Origin: Lucifuga dentata
Lineage: Eukaryota > Chordata > Actinopteri > Ophidiiformes > Bythitidae
DNA: 64,000 nt
Assembly: GCA_014773175.1 (NCBI GenBank)
Contig: VXCM01001413.1
Span: forward strand, 311,842 to 375,841
Reading direction: 5' to 3'
The notes beneath the pieces are model-generated. The model had not been told where the DNA came from and searched no databases. It saw only the letters and a program-made list of their open reading frames with translations. The stretch's first letter is position 1. Each line of letters starts with the position of its first letter. Below, in pieces: positions 34,110 through 47,290 of the stretch. Made by a program: the position numbers and the translations under genes.

Positions 34110-36313
34110 TTTTCTCTCCTGACTCACTCAGAAGAAGCATCAATTTAGTTTTACTGGCTGCAATTCACAGTAGAGTAACAAAGCCAGATCAGAGCTCATT
34201 TCCTTGTATTGGTGCCAGTCCCTCTGTAGTGTTATCACAAAAACCAAAAGCTGCATCTTACAACTGTTCTTTCTTAATTCTTGTCTTTATGTCTGAAGAA
34301 AGACTTTTAAAATCCTTTATTACCATATTTGGGTTGAAAAAATTTAATTAAAAGGTTCTTGCTGAAATAAAAGTCAATAGTAGACCTATGATACAAAATA
34401 TGATATTTTCTCAGTACATTTTTTAAATTTAACTTACATTGTTAGATGGACATTATCATTTTAATATTTTATTTAAGAGGGAAACAACACAGTAAATTCT
34501 CAAAAATCTGTCTTCATTAATTCATAGATTCCAGTGACACTTCTATGCCAAAAATAATTGTTGTTGTTTTATAACTGTTATTTGAATCTGTTTGAGCACG
34601 TTGTAACTTTGCACCTGAATACATTTTCATTTAAACGTTTCATGAATAAAAATTCATACACCAACTGTCTTGAATTAATAAACAATAGAGCTTTTGCGAT
34701 TTTCTAAAAAAAAAAAAAAAAAAAAATTACAATAAAAATTAAAGTGACGCACGTGGCAAAAACACACACCAAAGTTACTTCTTTGTTCCTTCTTCTGTAA
34801 GTATAATCAGATAGTCTGGTAATACGGTATTAGTAATTTTCAGCCCTGCAAAATGAAAGCTGTCACTATTATTTTCTTATTTAGATTTCGTGCTGCCTAA
34901 CATTTCAAATCCAACCTGACGACCACTCATATGCCACGTGGTCTTTATTATAGCGGTGAATATTATTATAGGAGTGATAGATAACACGTGGTTAGGCTCT
35001 CAGAGGACCTACAGCGTGTTACACCGGTTATCCATTAGCTATATTACAAACCGGGAATGAACTGCACGGAGGCGAACAGGCATTATGGAGACACGTTTAC
35101 GCTTAAACACAGATGTAATGATAAATTAAAACGGTGTGAACTATGACCTGCAATAAGAGATCCCCATAAAACGAACAACTACTAATGTAAACAAAACATT
35201 TATTCTGTTTCTAATGAAAAACGTCAAGTCACGCTCTTTTCAGGAATAGAAATCCCAAATGCGCACTCGAGGAATATAGCCTAACTGGTTAGAAATAAGC
35301 GATTATTCTGGCTATTATAGGGACGCTCAAGCGTTTATTAAAAAAATGCCCAGTTTTGGAAAACTTATATTTTTATCTTACCTACCGTGATGAGTTTATG
35401 AAATCATTTGTGCCCAGAAAAACTTTAAAGAAGGCATATTGAGTTAAAATGTACTTTCTGCGAGCCCTTGTGAGTGTTGTTCATGTGCTCCACTTGGCGC
35501 TGTCCCTTCAGCACTGCGCTCTGTCCAATGAAATCCATTTATCTCCAAATTTAGAGATTTTTCTCAATTTTCTGATAATGAAAATGATTCTTCATAGTTT
35601 GAGAAAAAATCCTAAAATTTTCCCTTTTCAAAACATTTTGAAATAAAAAATGAAGTCAGCATTTGACTCTATAATGAGTTAATAGTAAAACTAAAAACTT
35701 TAGAAAAAAAACCCCATTTAATTAAGAATTTTATATTTTGTAGTCATTATAGCCTAACAGACTGGATCGTTTTTAAAATAGGTCCCATTCTTTTAATTTC
35801 TTTATTCTACACTGAGAAATCCAAAATAGTTTGGATTAAGCATCAGCTCCTTAGAAGAGGAACCAATTGATTATAAAGAAACCCAGACTCTTTGGAAAGT
35901 GAAAGGGGCCCCTGTTGTTTCAGACCAGCTTCTCTAACTTCCCCAAGTGCAGGGGCCCAGTGGCAGGGCTCTGTGGAGTGTGTGCCTCTGTTAATGGCTG
36001 CAGACTGACTCTGAAGCAGTGGGGTGGGTGGTGAGGAAGGACTTGTAGGATACATTAAATCAGCCTGATTAGGAGTTTAAGCAAGGCCAAGGCTCAGGTC
36101 TGACTGAAAGGCTGTCGGCCAGCCCTTGAGTGATACTATTCACATCCTGGGAGAAAGGTCAATGTCAGAGAAGTTCACAGGCCCCATCTCCATTCTTATG
36201 CTAAAGGATCATAGACTAATTCATTGGCCAGAAAAGCATAAACAGCTCCTACCAACTTTCCCTCCAAAATGTTTGAATTCCACGGCTGAGCTGTGAGAAG
36301 CTTTGCAGCTCTG

Positions 36314-36314
<1 letters not shown>

Positions 36315-36348
<34 letters not shown>
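36315..36348. repeat. (CT)n microsatellite
   Basis: About 17 CT units. Confidence 0.9.
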
Positions 36349-36351
<3 letters not shown>

Positions 36352-37905
36352 CTTCTGAAATGGAAATGTGAAATTATTAATTCTCTTCTGGTAAAATTCA
36401 TTAATATATTGTCAAAAACTTGTGGAAGAGAAGACACATTAGGCATGATTTTTTTTTTTATCACTTGGTTGGCCAAAATAATCATTTTTAAATGAGAGCT
36501 AAATGCTATTTTAAAGCTTTTTTTTTTTTTTTTTTTTTTCATTTTCTCCTGTAAAAGCTTCTCTATAGTACTTGCACTGGTTTTCTCTCATATTATCTTT
36601 GTCCTTAATTCTGTTTGTGTAGTAACCAGGTTTTATTAAGCCATAGATATATCACTTAATGCATGCTCCTGTCCATCCCCGAGTCCACTGGTCACTAGGG
36701 AATAGCAGGAAATAGCCACTTAATTAGCAGCTCTTGACCTTTGGCTCGGGTTCAGATGGCTCCTGACCTCGGCATCCTCCGGCCTGTTTATTGTCCTCTG
36801 GGGGACTGTCCAGATCATGACCCCTGACCCCTGCTGACCTGTAGGGACTACACCAACAGGTCCCTAATCAGCCGCATTAACTCATAAGAAACTCATCAAA
36901 AAGCAATATTAAACCAAACTGATTCAGGCGGAGATGAGGGATGAAAGAATGCTGAATACACAAAGCTGTTTCAGACTATGAATATGATTTTACATGCATG
37001 TTAGCCTGTCATTAGCATGTGATCATGATTAGTGCTGGTGCTCTCTAACATTTGTTTGTTTGAGGACACATAAAGCACAGGTTTGCAGAGTGTAAACAGA
37101 ATCCCACAGAATATTAAACATTATTTAATGATCAAACTCACATTGCTGTAACAGCTTTTAAAATTATTTGAATATTTGAGCTTTCATTGGAAACTCCACA
37201 GAGGCTGATTTCATTAATTGGTTTCCATTCAACCATAAAGAAGTAACTAATCACTGCTTGGCTGGAATAAACACAGGCTGATTTTTGGGCCTGCCTGAGT
37301 GAGATCCATTGCTGCAAAGTGTGATTTCTGCTTTAACTAGATGTTAAAGCAAAGTACATTTGACACTCTTTTCACACCTAAGTGATTAATTTCTTACTCA
37401 AACTTTTACACTTTGTACATTTTAAATAAAAATATATATAAACTGTGATTTTTAACAAAATGTCACATCATTATTTACTATTTAAAATAAATGTGAAATT
37501 TCAGCCATAATTGTGGCTCATATGATTTCAATTGATTCAGCAATCATACACCTCAGTGTAACAATAATAGCTTTCTACTATTGAAATAATATGAAGATTT
37601 TATTTATTTGATTTTTGTTCATACTGAATGAATATTATTAGAGACATATATGAATATCTATTAGAGATATGTGATCACCCCAAAAAATCAAAACACAGAA
37701 CTGGAAGCTGACATAATTCTCAGTGACTCTTTTAATATAAGGACTAAAAATAAGTTATCAGTGTTTTCAGTAATGTTTGTAAACAGTCAGTAAAATATAC
37801 TTTTTAATTATGATCAGTTGACAAACACACAAAATGATGATTCTTTTGCAGTAAAACCAACTTTTGAATTATGTATGTGAGTTTAGCTTATATAGACGTG
37901 CCCAA

Positions 37906-37937
<32 letters not shown>
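37906..37937. repeat. (AAT)n microsatellite
   Basis: About ten AAT units. Confidence 0.9.
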
Positions 37938-37938
<1 letters not shown>

Positions 37939-39397
37939 GGATTGAGGCTTAAATCTGATGCTATATAACTGAGCCTGTTATCTTATCATAGCAGCATTGT
38001 TTTAGATATTAGGCCTGTAAAATTTCTACTTAAATAATAACATATTTTGCCCCCGTTTCTTCATAAATTGTTTTTATTTTATGTGTTGAAAGTTTCGACT
38101 CTGTTATAACTGTTGCACTTTTCCTTTTCTGTTACTTTAAAGCTTTTTAGTGTAAAGATTCTGAAATAATCTTCTGCTATAATCCTGTGTCCATCTGCTG
38201 TTTGACTCCGGACATTTATCAGTGTGACACTAATTGACGGCGTGTTGTCCCAAAGCCGGTTAAAAACCAAATACAGGCCTGTATCCTCTTTACGTCTTTA
38301 TTCCATTTTGTTATATATATATATTCTTTTTCTTTTTTAAAAAGCGCAGAAAAAATCCGCAAAATCCGAAACTCGAAATCAGCCCGTTTACATTTTACAC
38401 ATAAAAGCAAAGGGACAAAACTTTTATTTATTTTTAATGATGTAAAGTTTCCCAGAGTGATTCTACACACGTTCATCTGTCTGCTCCTTCTAATTAAAAC
38501 TTAATGCAGGTCACACACATTTTTTTTTTCCTCACATATTTCAAGTCTATAAAAAGAAAACGATAGAAGTCTGACCTACGGGCTGATTTCAACACACATC
38601 CATGGTTACTCTGTTTGGAGCGTTTTAGTCTGCTTTTTGTAGATTCAAGCCATAGCGATGTTTAGTATTTTATGAAATTTTATAAACTGTATTAAAAACG
38701 ACGATTCTAATAATCTGGGTTGAAGCAAATAAACAACCACAATGTCTTGATCACAGAATAAAAAAAACGGAAGTCCGTTTACTAGCAAATAAAAACCAGC
38801 AAGACTGTATCACAGGATAACTTCATTAATTGTATTCCAAAGAGATTTAGAAAATTATAAAACTTTAATACAATGTTTCAGTGCATTCATATTATGTTAC
38901 ACTTTTGAGAACAAGCTTATGAGAAAAAGAATTAATTGAAATTTTTGAAATAATTATGTCATACATTATTAAACATACAAAATTTGAATGAGAAATAAAA
39001 AGAAAGATCTTGGGTTTTTACAATTTTTGACATATCAAAATTTGTTTAAAAATTAGCCTAATCACAAATGTTCAAGGCTCATCTTTATATATATATAATT
39101 TTCATTCTTAACAAAAAGTTTACAGCTACAGGATACATGCTTTGTGGCCATTATGAAAAACATTCCTCCTGCAGGGTCCTTTTGATGAAAACCTCCAGAG
39201 TTTGAGAGTGAACGGCTGACGGAGGCAGTTTGTTGGTTTGGTTCACCGTGTGTTCATGCCAAGAAGACTGCAGAAAGACTCACACATCCTGTCCCATCCT
39301 GAGGATAAATGATGGAGGGAATCATTAGCATGAGAATTAAGCTGGGCTCCATAAACTTCCACCCTGCATGGACAGTAGTGATATTTCACATTTTTGG

Positions 39398-39398
39398 A

Positions 39399-39454
<56 letters not shown>

Positions 39455-39462
39455 AAAAAGAA

Positions 39463-39494
<32 letters not shown>

Positions 39495-39496
39495 AA
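39398..39496. repeat. (GAAA)n microsatellite
   Basis: About 99 bases of GAAA units with a small interruption near 39456. Open frames through it on both strands (poly Lys/Glu/Arg or Phe/Leu/Ser) are artefacts. Confidence 0.95.
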
Positions 39497-40594
39497 ATTG
39501 ATGGATCATTTAGTATTCCTCTGAAATTCCTGATATAGACTATATCAGGCTTAATAATTAGTTCAAAGTGCTTAATAGTCAATTAAAACCAAAGTGCCAC
39601 AGGATAAAACAACATAACAAAATTCATCTACAAAAGCACAGCCATAATGTGAGCCTATGGCAATACAATTAAAGAATATAAAATTCTTTAAGCAGGTTAT
39701 TCTGGATGCTTCTAACTATGTTGACTATACTTCATATGTCTTAATACCTATTATAAATATTTTGCTTTGTGTTATAGTTTCATACGTTCCAGATTGTCGA
39801 CACTGTTTCAGAAATACAAAACTTCCTTTTTGAAGCAGACCTCTGCGCTCTGCGTGTTGTTCTTCTCTCCCATTTTCAGGCTGTATGCATGGAGGGATCT
39901 TAAGGCTTTTATCCCCTCAGGGAACCAGCCCCAACTCTTTCTCTGTCAATTTTCACCCACTCCCCAATTCACACAAGCCCTTTCTCCCACCAATCCCACA
40001 ATGAAGGATTTGTCCTCCTTCTCTTTGTGCACCTCTGATATCTTTTTTTGACTGCTCCCTCTCTGCAGACAGCATGCAGCGTATGCAAATACACGCTCTT
40101 TTATTCTGGAGACCCCTCCCCTGAATGAATGCAACCTTAAATGAGGCCACACTTGCACACATTTACAAAGGGGGGGGANGGGGGGGGGGGGGGGGAGCAA
40201 GGAAATATGCACATATTACAATCAGTGGATTTGCATGCCCACTCAGACACACAGACATGCTAACAGTGACGTGCAAACATTATGATGCAACTTTTTGCTT
40301 GCTAAATAATAAATCAGTTATTGTATCTATGCATTTTATGCGTATAGATTGGAATAAAACAGTTAATGAAAACAACACATCATGGAGGTGTGGGCTGCAA
40401 AGGAGGCTGAAGATTTGGATTGAAAAGTGGTGTAATGGTCTGAAAGAGTGGTGGAGGTGAAGCGGGCAACTGAGCAAGCAAGTGGCTGTATTGGAGTGTA
40501 TGAGGTGTAAACTGTGTGTGTGTAAAAGTAAATTTGTGTCTGATGAACATAAAGCGCTCAGTCAGAACTAACATTCCCAAGCTGACCTGTGCCA

Positions 40595-40641
40595 TGTGTG
40601 TGTGTGTGTGAGTATGTGTGTGTGTGTGTGTGTGTGTGTGG
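40595..40641. repeat. (GT)n microsatellite
   Basis: GT run with one interruption. Confidence 0.9.
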
Positions 40642-43600
40642 TAGGGGGTTGACGTCTGTTGGACAGCTCTGACAGTTCGGCCTTTTCAATCTTACATTAC
40701 TGAGCTGGCCGGCCTCTTCCCCATAGCAACCCTAACAGAGGTCAAAGGCTATGTATCCCCAAAACACACACACACACACACACAGATCTCCAGACTCCAG
40801 GGTGGCCACAGACACCTTTAACTCTCTGACTGGCGGCTGCAGCCATGAACTTGAACTTGACTGATTTCTGACACATGATGGAATCCATTTATGTCGTATC
40901 ATCCCTCCTGATACGAAGACAGCGAGGTAAGGATGAGAACATGCTCTGAAATCTGGAATTTTTTCCCTGAATATTTCTGCTTTTACTCTTTTATTTTTTT
41001 TTAACTTTCTGTCATGAACACCCTTTGTTTGCTGAATTCATCTACTGTAGAATAAAAACGCACAGAGAAGAGAAAAATGAGGTCACACCAAGGATTCCCC
41101 TAATTCTCCTCACCCTAAACCTCATCTCCTCCTGATATGATTACAAAGGCCTTCTGTATTAAAGGCTCAGTCACCTAATTCTCCTCTACTTTCATTGGAG
41201 CATACAGGACTCCGACACAGGGACACCACAGCCAACAGACATAATCTGAAAAGCCTGGGATGAAGAAACTTCTCTCTATCTTCCTCTAAGATACTTAACG
41301 TTGGGCTTTGTGCTAGATTAGTCTCGGCCAAAGTTGTATTAAGAAGCCCTGATGAGTCTTGCTTGACCCACATTGGATCTGATCCAAGACGATGGGCAGC
41401 TCGTGAGCAGGGCTTTATATATCACAGCACAGCCGTTAAAACATTAATCGTGTCCACACAGAGTGTGAGGGGGATACGAAGAGGTAACCCAGGAGCTATA
41501 TGGTATTAACATTTTATCGCTACTATGGCTACGCTGCTTCACCCACACAGAATGGGAAGTGAGCGCAGGCTACTCTCACTTCATCATGTCACCCATTGTA
41601 ATTTCCTCGCACTGAAAACCTCACGTCGCAAAAGCAATACACACTTAATAATGAATAACAGAAGAAAGAATGAAGGAAGAAAAGCATGGTAGTGATCTAT
41701 ATTCTGCCATTTTCTTTAGGGGAAAGTACATTTTTCTGTCATATTTAAAGTTATGTACAAGTAGAGGGAATGGATGAATGGATGTTTAAGCTCTATTGAG
41801 TCAGAGGAGAGCAACATTCACATCCTAAATCCTCGTGAAGTGGAGCCAAAGCCGCTGACCTGTCTGCTCCCAGACACTCTGGATTAAAAAACTCTCTTTG
41901 ATTCCGAGCAGATTAAAAACCAGATTGTCACCAAAGTGTGATATTTGTAAGACGTCACATATTGTCAACATGTGCTTATACTGACAGAGTATAGTAATTT
42001 TCTGTTCATTCTCTCTTGCTCATTTGTAATCATATTATTTCACCCACATAATGCAATAAGTAAGAATTGCAGATTGAAAGCAGCATTGGTGTGCAGTTGC
42101 ACGTGCGTGTGTGTGTGCATGTGTCACTAATTTTTACACCCTAAATCCTAGACAAAGTGATCCCCCTGTATTGATAAACACATTCAGATTCCAGATAAAT
42201 TTGCTTCAGTGACCACCTCTCCTTGACAACAATGTCTCTGTTGACTTTTGCAGCTATCCCCCTTACACATTTTCAACACACACACATGGTACTCCATATC
42301 CAACCTCTCCAAGGTAGCGATTTGCTTTAGCCTAGAACTGCACAAGCTAACACAAGCTAACTCCAACTTCATCAGTAAATGCAGAGGAAACCATAGTGGC
42401 TCCAGCTCAAACATGGCTGCCCATGTGCTACAACGTGCCACATCCTTCCTCCTGCCTCTGGTGCCTCCTTTTCATTTCTTTCCCTCTATCTTTAACCCCT
42501 TCTTGATAAGCCAATATTGTGGGTAGTTTTACTTTCTTCAAAAGCAGCGATTTCGTCATTTCTCCTCTTTCCTCCTCGATTTTCTCTGACATACCACCGA
42601 GATCTGTGACAGAGATGTGCCACGGAGCAAGCCATCTGCAAGATTAATTCCTCGCCTTCACCTTGCTTTCTCTCTTATGTCAAATCTGCCTGAAGCAATG
42701 CACTGTATATCACAGATGAGCATCACAAATGCAATTATAAAGACAGCTCTGAGTCTTTTATATGAATAAAGAGAGGGAATAATCTTTTGACATGTGGGCT
42801 GCATGTGCCTTACATATCATATAGAGGCACATGTACAGTATGAGGCTCATTAATAATCATTGTCTGCAGGTTACATCATTCAGCTTGTTACACACACCCA
42901 CTGCATTAGCTGAGTCATTCACAATTGCTACCAATTGTCTTGTGAGATTCTTGTGTCTTTTTACAAACTCCAAAGAGGAATAATATGCTGTGTTGTGTTT
43001 GAAAAAACGTCACATAAATGCATGCTGGAACGATAAAGGACAGGACCATGAAAAGGTTTAAATCCCCAATGAAGTCACTTTTTCCAGTGTAAAAAATATG
43101 AATATACTTTGTCTATATAATGCATTACACTTCTGCTACAATTCATGGTAAACCACGAATGGTGTAGGCCTGAGTGTATGCGTCTCTATGCACGTCATGT
43201 CTGAATGCGTCTCTAATGCCAGAGAAATCCCTCTCATTTAGCAGAGAAACAGCATCTCCATGCCTTTCAGACATGCAGAGGAGGATGAATAGACTAATGA
43301 ACAGTCAGGTGGCACTCCAAGGCCTGGAATACACCCCCCCCCATCACACACATATCATACACTTGCACACACATTAAAACTCAGCAGCTCACCCGACCCT
43401 GGTGATCCGCGCGACAGTCTAATGTCTCAGGCATCTGCTCATGTCTAGTCTGGAGGGTCTTTCCCACCCTGCCCCCCGGTCCAGGCCCACCGCAGCACCA
43501 GCTCCCACAATGGTGGGAAAGCAGGCTTTTTCGGAGGGTGGGGGTAGAGACTAAACAGCTATTGAGGGGGGAGAGAGCGCGGGGCTGAATGATAATGTGA

Positions 43601-44543
43601 AAACGCACGGCACTGTTCATTAACACACAAGGACTGCAGCTGCACATGTTGGCCCTGGACACACACAAGCTCACGTGTCTGCCACCAGGACTACAGAGCA
43701 GCATTACAACACGCTAAGGACTGTTCTTAGGATCTGTGTGCGTGTGTGTGTGTGAGACAACTTACAGAGACTGAACTGGTGAAGATTTGGGGCTTTGATA
43801 TTTTGCAATCTATTCCATATTGTCTCTGTTTGCCTCTGTGGCATGACGAGACATTTTGGTCTTGGAAATTACCGAAAATTTTTAGTCTCCGTGTGTGAAA
43901 TAAAGTTTCTGACATGTGCAGCATTGTAGCACCTGAGTGACACTGCAGAGAATTTAAATTAATATTTAAAATCTGAGGCTAAAAGCACAAACAGATATTT
44001 GACATCCAACGTGTAACCAGTACATGTTGGAGCTATAGTACCTATAATAAATTTATAGTGTAGATAAATTCATTATGGCACCTCTCATCTGCAACACACA
44101 CAAGTACTACAGTCTGTACACGCACATAATCACAGGATGTATTTTAATATGATAAAGTTGAAAACTCTAAAACCATTGAAATGCTCTAATAAATCATTCC
44201 ACTGCGTAAAGTTAAAAAAAATGACAATATTCAGAGCTGATATTTCACATAAGGGATTGTTTTGTAAGACAGGTTAAAAAATATATATTACGAATATAGA
44301 GAAAAATGCAACATGTAATATTCTAGTTTAAAATCCAACAATGTAAATTCCAAAGTGCAAAATTATCCCAGCGTCCCCGTCCATCTCTCAGCAAAATTCA
44401 CCAAAGGGATTCAGCATTACGTTCCTTTTGGTGTGGTGCTAAATATTGCCACCTGCATTTCATACAAGAAGCAGCGTTACATGAATGAATCTAGAAGTGA
44501 TGTCAGGTGGAAACACGTTACATCCAAATCTGCCCACCTTATA

Positions 44544-44676
44544 CCTCTCTGCACGGCCCGCTGTACATCAGAGAGTAAAGAAGCACCATGACAAGAGAGG
44601 ATGGCAGGTNCCTCTCTGCACGGCCCGCTGTACATCAGAGAGTAAAGAAGCACCATGACAAGAGAGGATGGCAGGT
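44544..44676. repeat. 66-bp exact tandem duplication around a single N
   Basis: 44544-44609 and 44611-44676 are identical, joined by one N at 44610. This is most simply an unmerged contig overlap. A smaller case lies at 44743-44769, where a 13-base unit (CCACCCCCTCACA) flanks the N at 44756. Confidence 0.85.
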
Positions 44677-44890
44677 TTCCTTCAACCAATGCCAGCTCAT
44701 TAATTTTGTTTACTACCGAGCGCCCCCTCCCTCTCTCACCCACCACCCCCTCACANCCACCCCCTCACATCACCCCTTAACTGCTAATTAGCAGGAGCAG
44801 AAGATAGAAGAGAAAATGGAGAGGCCATGTGTGACTGGGAGGAAATGGGAAACTCTTCTTTCCCTCTTTCTTCCTCCTGCCTCCCCCACA

Positions 44891-44891
<1 letters not shown>

Positions 44892-44957
<66 letters not shown>

Positions 44958-44959
44958 NC
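44892..44959. repeat. (CA)n microsatellite with one N
   Basis: About 34 CA units with an N at 44958. The true length is probably not resolved. Confidence 0.9.
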
Positions 44960-45028
44960 ACTGTTCACACCTCCCACCCCCCCCTCCACCACCTCTGGTA
45001 CCCTACAGAAAACCATGATGCAACTCAC

Positions 45029-45138
45029 CTCCTTTGCCAGCCCAGCCATCTTAGGTACCGCGGCAACGTCTCCCAAGATGGCTCCTCTGAGCGCGCCCAT
45101 GCTCCAGGGATCCGGCAGGGTCTTTGTCCGCTTCCTGG
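45029..45138 (-). ncRNA. Candidate exon of the mir-9 host transcript
   Basis: On the minus strand a GC-rich block ends GGCAAAGGAG|GTGAGTTG, a strong splice donor (exon end 45029). A possible acceptor (TTTTGCCTGTGCCAG) lies at about 45139-45153. It sits about 2.1 kb downstream of mir-9 on the same strand, where a host long non-coding RNA would be expected. No long frame is supported. Boundaries are tentative. Confidence 0.25.
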
Positions 45139-45434
45139 CACAGGCAAAATGTGTCCCGTTGGCAGTACAGATGGCATCAGGGGCTCATGGGTAAAAAGGG
45201 TGAGGGTGGTAGGAGGAGGTGGAAATTCCGGACTGTTTTTTCTTCCCTCCTCGTTTTCTTTAAATGTTGGTTTCACCCCCCACCAGCCCTTTCAGTCACA
45301 ATCTTTCAATATTGTTCAACGAAAGCCTGTAACAAAAGCAGATTGAGAGACAAAACAGAAAAATAAAACACAAAAAGTAGATTTTAGCATTATAGCTGAA
45401 TGAAAAATAACTGAAGTTCACTCTTAACTTAAGA

Positions 45435-45494
45435 GTGCATCCATGTTAAATGTTAAAGTTTGAGCCTATTCTTTAACATTTAACATGGATGCAC
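45435..45494. repeat. Perfect 24-bp inverted repeat (hairpin)
   Basis: The left arm 45435-45458 and right arm 45471-45494 are exact reverse complements around a 12-base loop. The arm begins GTGCATCCATG. Transcribed either way it would fold into a stable stem. Confidence 0.85.
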
Positions 45495-45523
45495 ATACAT
45501 TGATTGTGGTAAACATATTTTGA

Positions 45524-45559
45524 TAATATATCTGGTTATCAAGATAACCAGATATATTA
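45524..45559. repeat. Perfect 17-bp inverted repeat with 2-base loop
   Basis: Arms 45524-45540 (TAATATATCTGGTTATC) and 45543-45559 are exact reverse complements around AA. It lies 29 bases after the previous hairpin. Confidence 0.85.
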
Positions 45560-47200
45560 ACAGCTCCATCTTGACTCATTCAAAGACCAAATGCACTTGT
45601 GAAATTTGTGTAGTTTTGTGTATGTTCATGCTAAGTAAAATCAATTCAAGAAGAAAAGCTACATCCAGGAACAGAACAACGATGCCTTGGACCATCCCAT
45701 AAATAAACTCTGAAGTGTGGTTTTTTTTTTTTTTTTTANTTTTTTTTTTTTTTTTTACCATTCATTAAGGAAGCAAGCTATGTTCACACACTATAGTACC
45801 TATAATAGTTAAAACTTGGGAAAAGACTTGCTCTACGGCCTTTTCACACATCCAATATCACACTCTGAAACGAAGCAATTAGCCTGGTCTGACTGCGAGC
45901 TCTCCTGCAATAGCTAGTTAACAGAGTGAATGAAAACTCATCTCACTTTGCTGCTCTTTAGGCTTTAGGCGCATTCTGTAGCCTGAGTGTATGCACAGAA
46001 CTGAAGTACCGAGATGAAAAGTTCAGCTCCTGTCTACAGGATGGCCCTGAACGTCTCATTGAAGCAAGACACAATGTATCCCAAAGGGTCTAAGACTCGC
46101 TACAGCTTTAAATTCAGACGCCAAGTGTTTTTTTTTAACCCAGTGTCTGGAGGGTAACATACCACTCAACTGCATTATCAGAAGTCCTGGAGACATTAAT
46201 GTCCGGACAAAGCATTTTTCCTCTTCTTTCTGCTTTAAACAAAGCCTCAGAGTTAGAAACTTAATGAGTTTTCATGTTTAAACAAGTGGAAAAAATGAGA
46301 AAGATAAATCTAGAGGATTTGGTGATGGCAAGGCTGGCAGGGCTACAGGCCAGCCCTTCCCAAAGGGGATCTGGAATCCTCTGAAGAGTCCCTGGAGGCC
46401 CTCAGAAAAATGAGGATGATTTTAGCCTCTGTGTTACTTCATTCATTATCGGTGGACATGAGGGATGAGATCGGTTTGACTGTCCCCAAAATGATCTCCC
46501 TGCCTAAAATATTACTACATATTTTCACAAGATAATAGCATATTCTTAAGTCTGAGGTCTTGTGTTTGAGACTTCTTGAAGTGGACAGACTTTGGGAATG
46601 CCTGACTGAGACTGTACCACCCCATCCACCCTACCCCCACCCACTGGGTGACTGTTTAATATTCAGCACCATGTTGCAGAAAATCTGAATGAACAGCTCC
46701 CGACATTCAGCCTCAAAGAAAAACCTAAAACCATGGCGAAGTGTGAGCGTGCAGGACTCTTAGTGAATTCATACAGCTCATATAGTGAGTCACTCCAAAT
46801 AAACTGAGGTAAGATCAAAGAATGAGTAAAGACTTGTGGGCCTGTGTGACTCAGGAGGCTAATGGAGCCGTAAATGAGACACTGGGTGAACTTCATCATC
46901 GTACAAGAACCAAAAAGCAGAAATTCATTTGTTTTCCCCAGCTACATGCAACTTACTCATATGATTCTTTCCTATAAAGACAAATTCATCAGTTTTACCA
47001 GGCATATCTCTTTTTTTCTTTTCAGACTTACTGTAAATTATGTACTTTCTTACCAACCCTTTAAAATGATTTGTGTATCATTATTCTGTACAAACGTTGC
47101 AAACAATAAACATAATTCTTACCTTTTTGGGGTGAAAGTAAAAATCTGCCTTTGTTCATCTTAAAGCCTGAGGGCCTCATTTCATTAAGACAGCTCTATG

Positions 47201-47290
47201 GAAGTCATTTCTACTTTCGGTTATCTAGCTTTATGACAGGTATTTAACACTCATACAGCTAGATAACCAAAGACAAAAACTGACCTCCTC
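47201..47290 (-). ncRNA. mir9-3: microRNA mir-9 precursor (mir-9-3 type)
   Basis: On the minus strand, 47273-47251 is an exact miR-9-5p (23 nt, starting TCTTTGGTTATC) and 47234-47213 is an exact miR-9-3p (22 nt, starting ATAAAGCTAG). They are separated by a 16-base loop and pair as a typical hairpin. The 3' flank GAAAGTAGAAATGA matches the human mir-9-3 flank, and the position between rhcg and polg matches MIR9-3 in human 15q26.1. miR-9 is a neural microRNA that limits progenitor proliferation and targets Hes/Her, Tlx and other regulators. It is probably processed from a spliced host transcript whose first exon may end at 48716. Confidence 0.95.

Larger units (their letters stand above)
30121..43380. 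other. Gene-free region between rhcg and mir-9, left part
   Basis: I find no coding exon set. Stretches of complex, moderately GC-rich, non-repetitive sequence (about 30.2-33.2 kb, 35.8-36.2 kb, 36.6-36.9 kb, 40.6-41.5 kb) alternate with AT-rich sequence and microsatellites. This is the pattern expected of regulatory DNA around a neural microRNA, but conservation cannot be tested here. Confidence 0.4.
43381..47200. other. Gene-free region, right part, up to mir-9
   Basis: Contains a duplicated segment around an N (44544-44676), a CA microsatellite, a candidate non-coding exon (45029-45138), two perfect inverted repeats (45435-45559) and a poly-T run with an N at 45739. No protein-coding exon is convincing. 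Confidence 0.4.

Noticed and set aside
39243..39582. Long open frames of poly-Phe/Ser/Leu or Lys/Glu/Arg
   Set aside because: Translations of the (GAAA)n microsatellite.
44777..45346. Open frames of 107 and 176 codons with runs of His-Thr or Val-Cys
   Set aside because: They are driven by the (CA)n repeat and contain an N. The non-repeat part was kept only as a possible non-coding exon.
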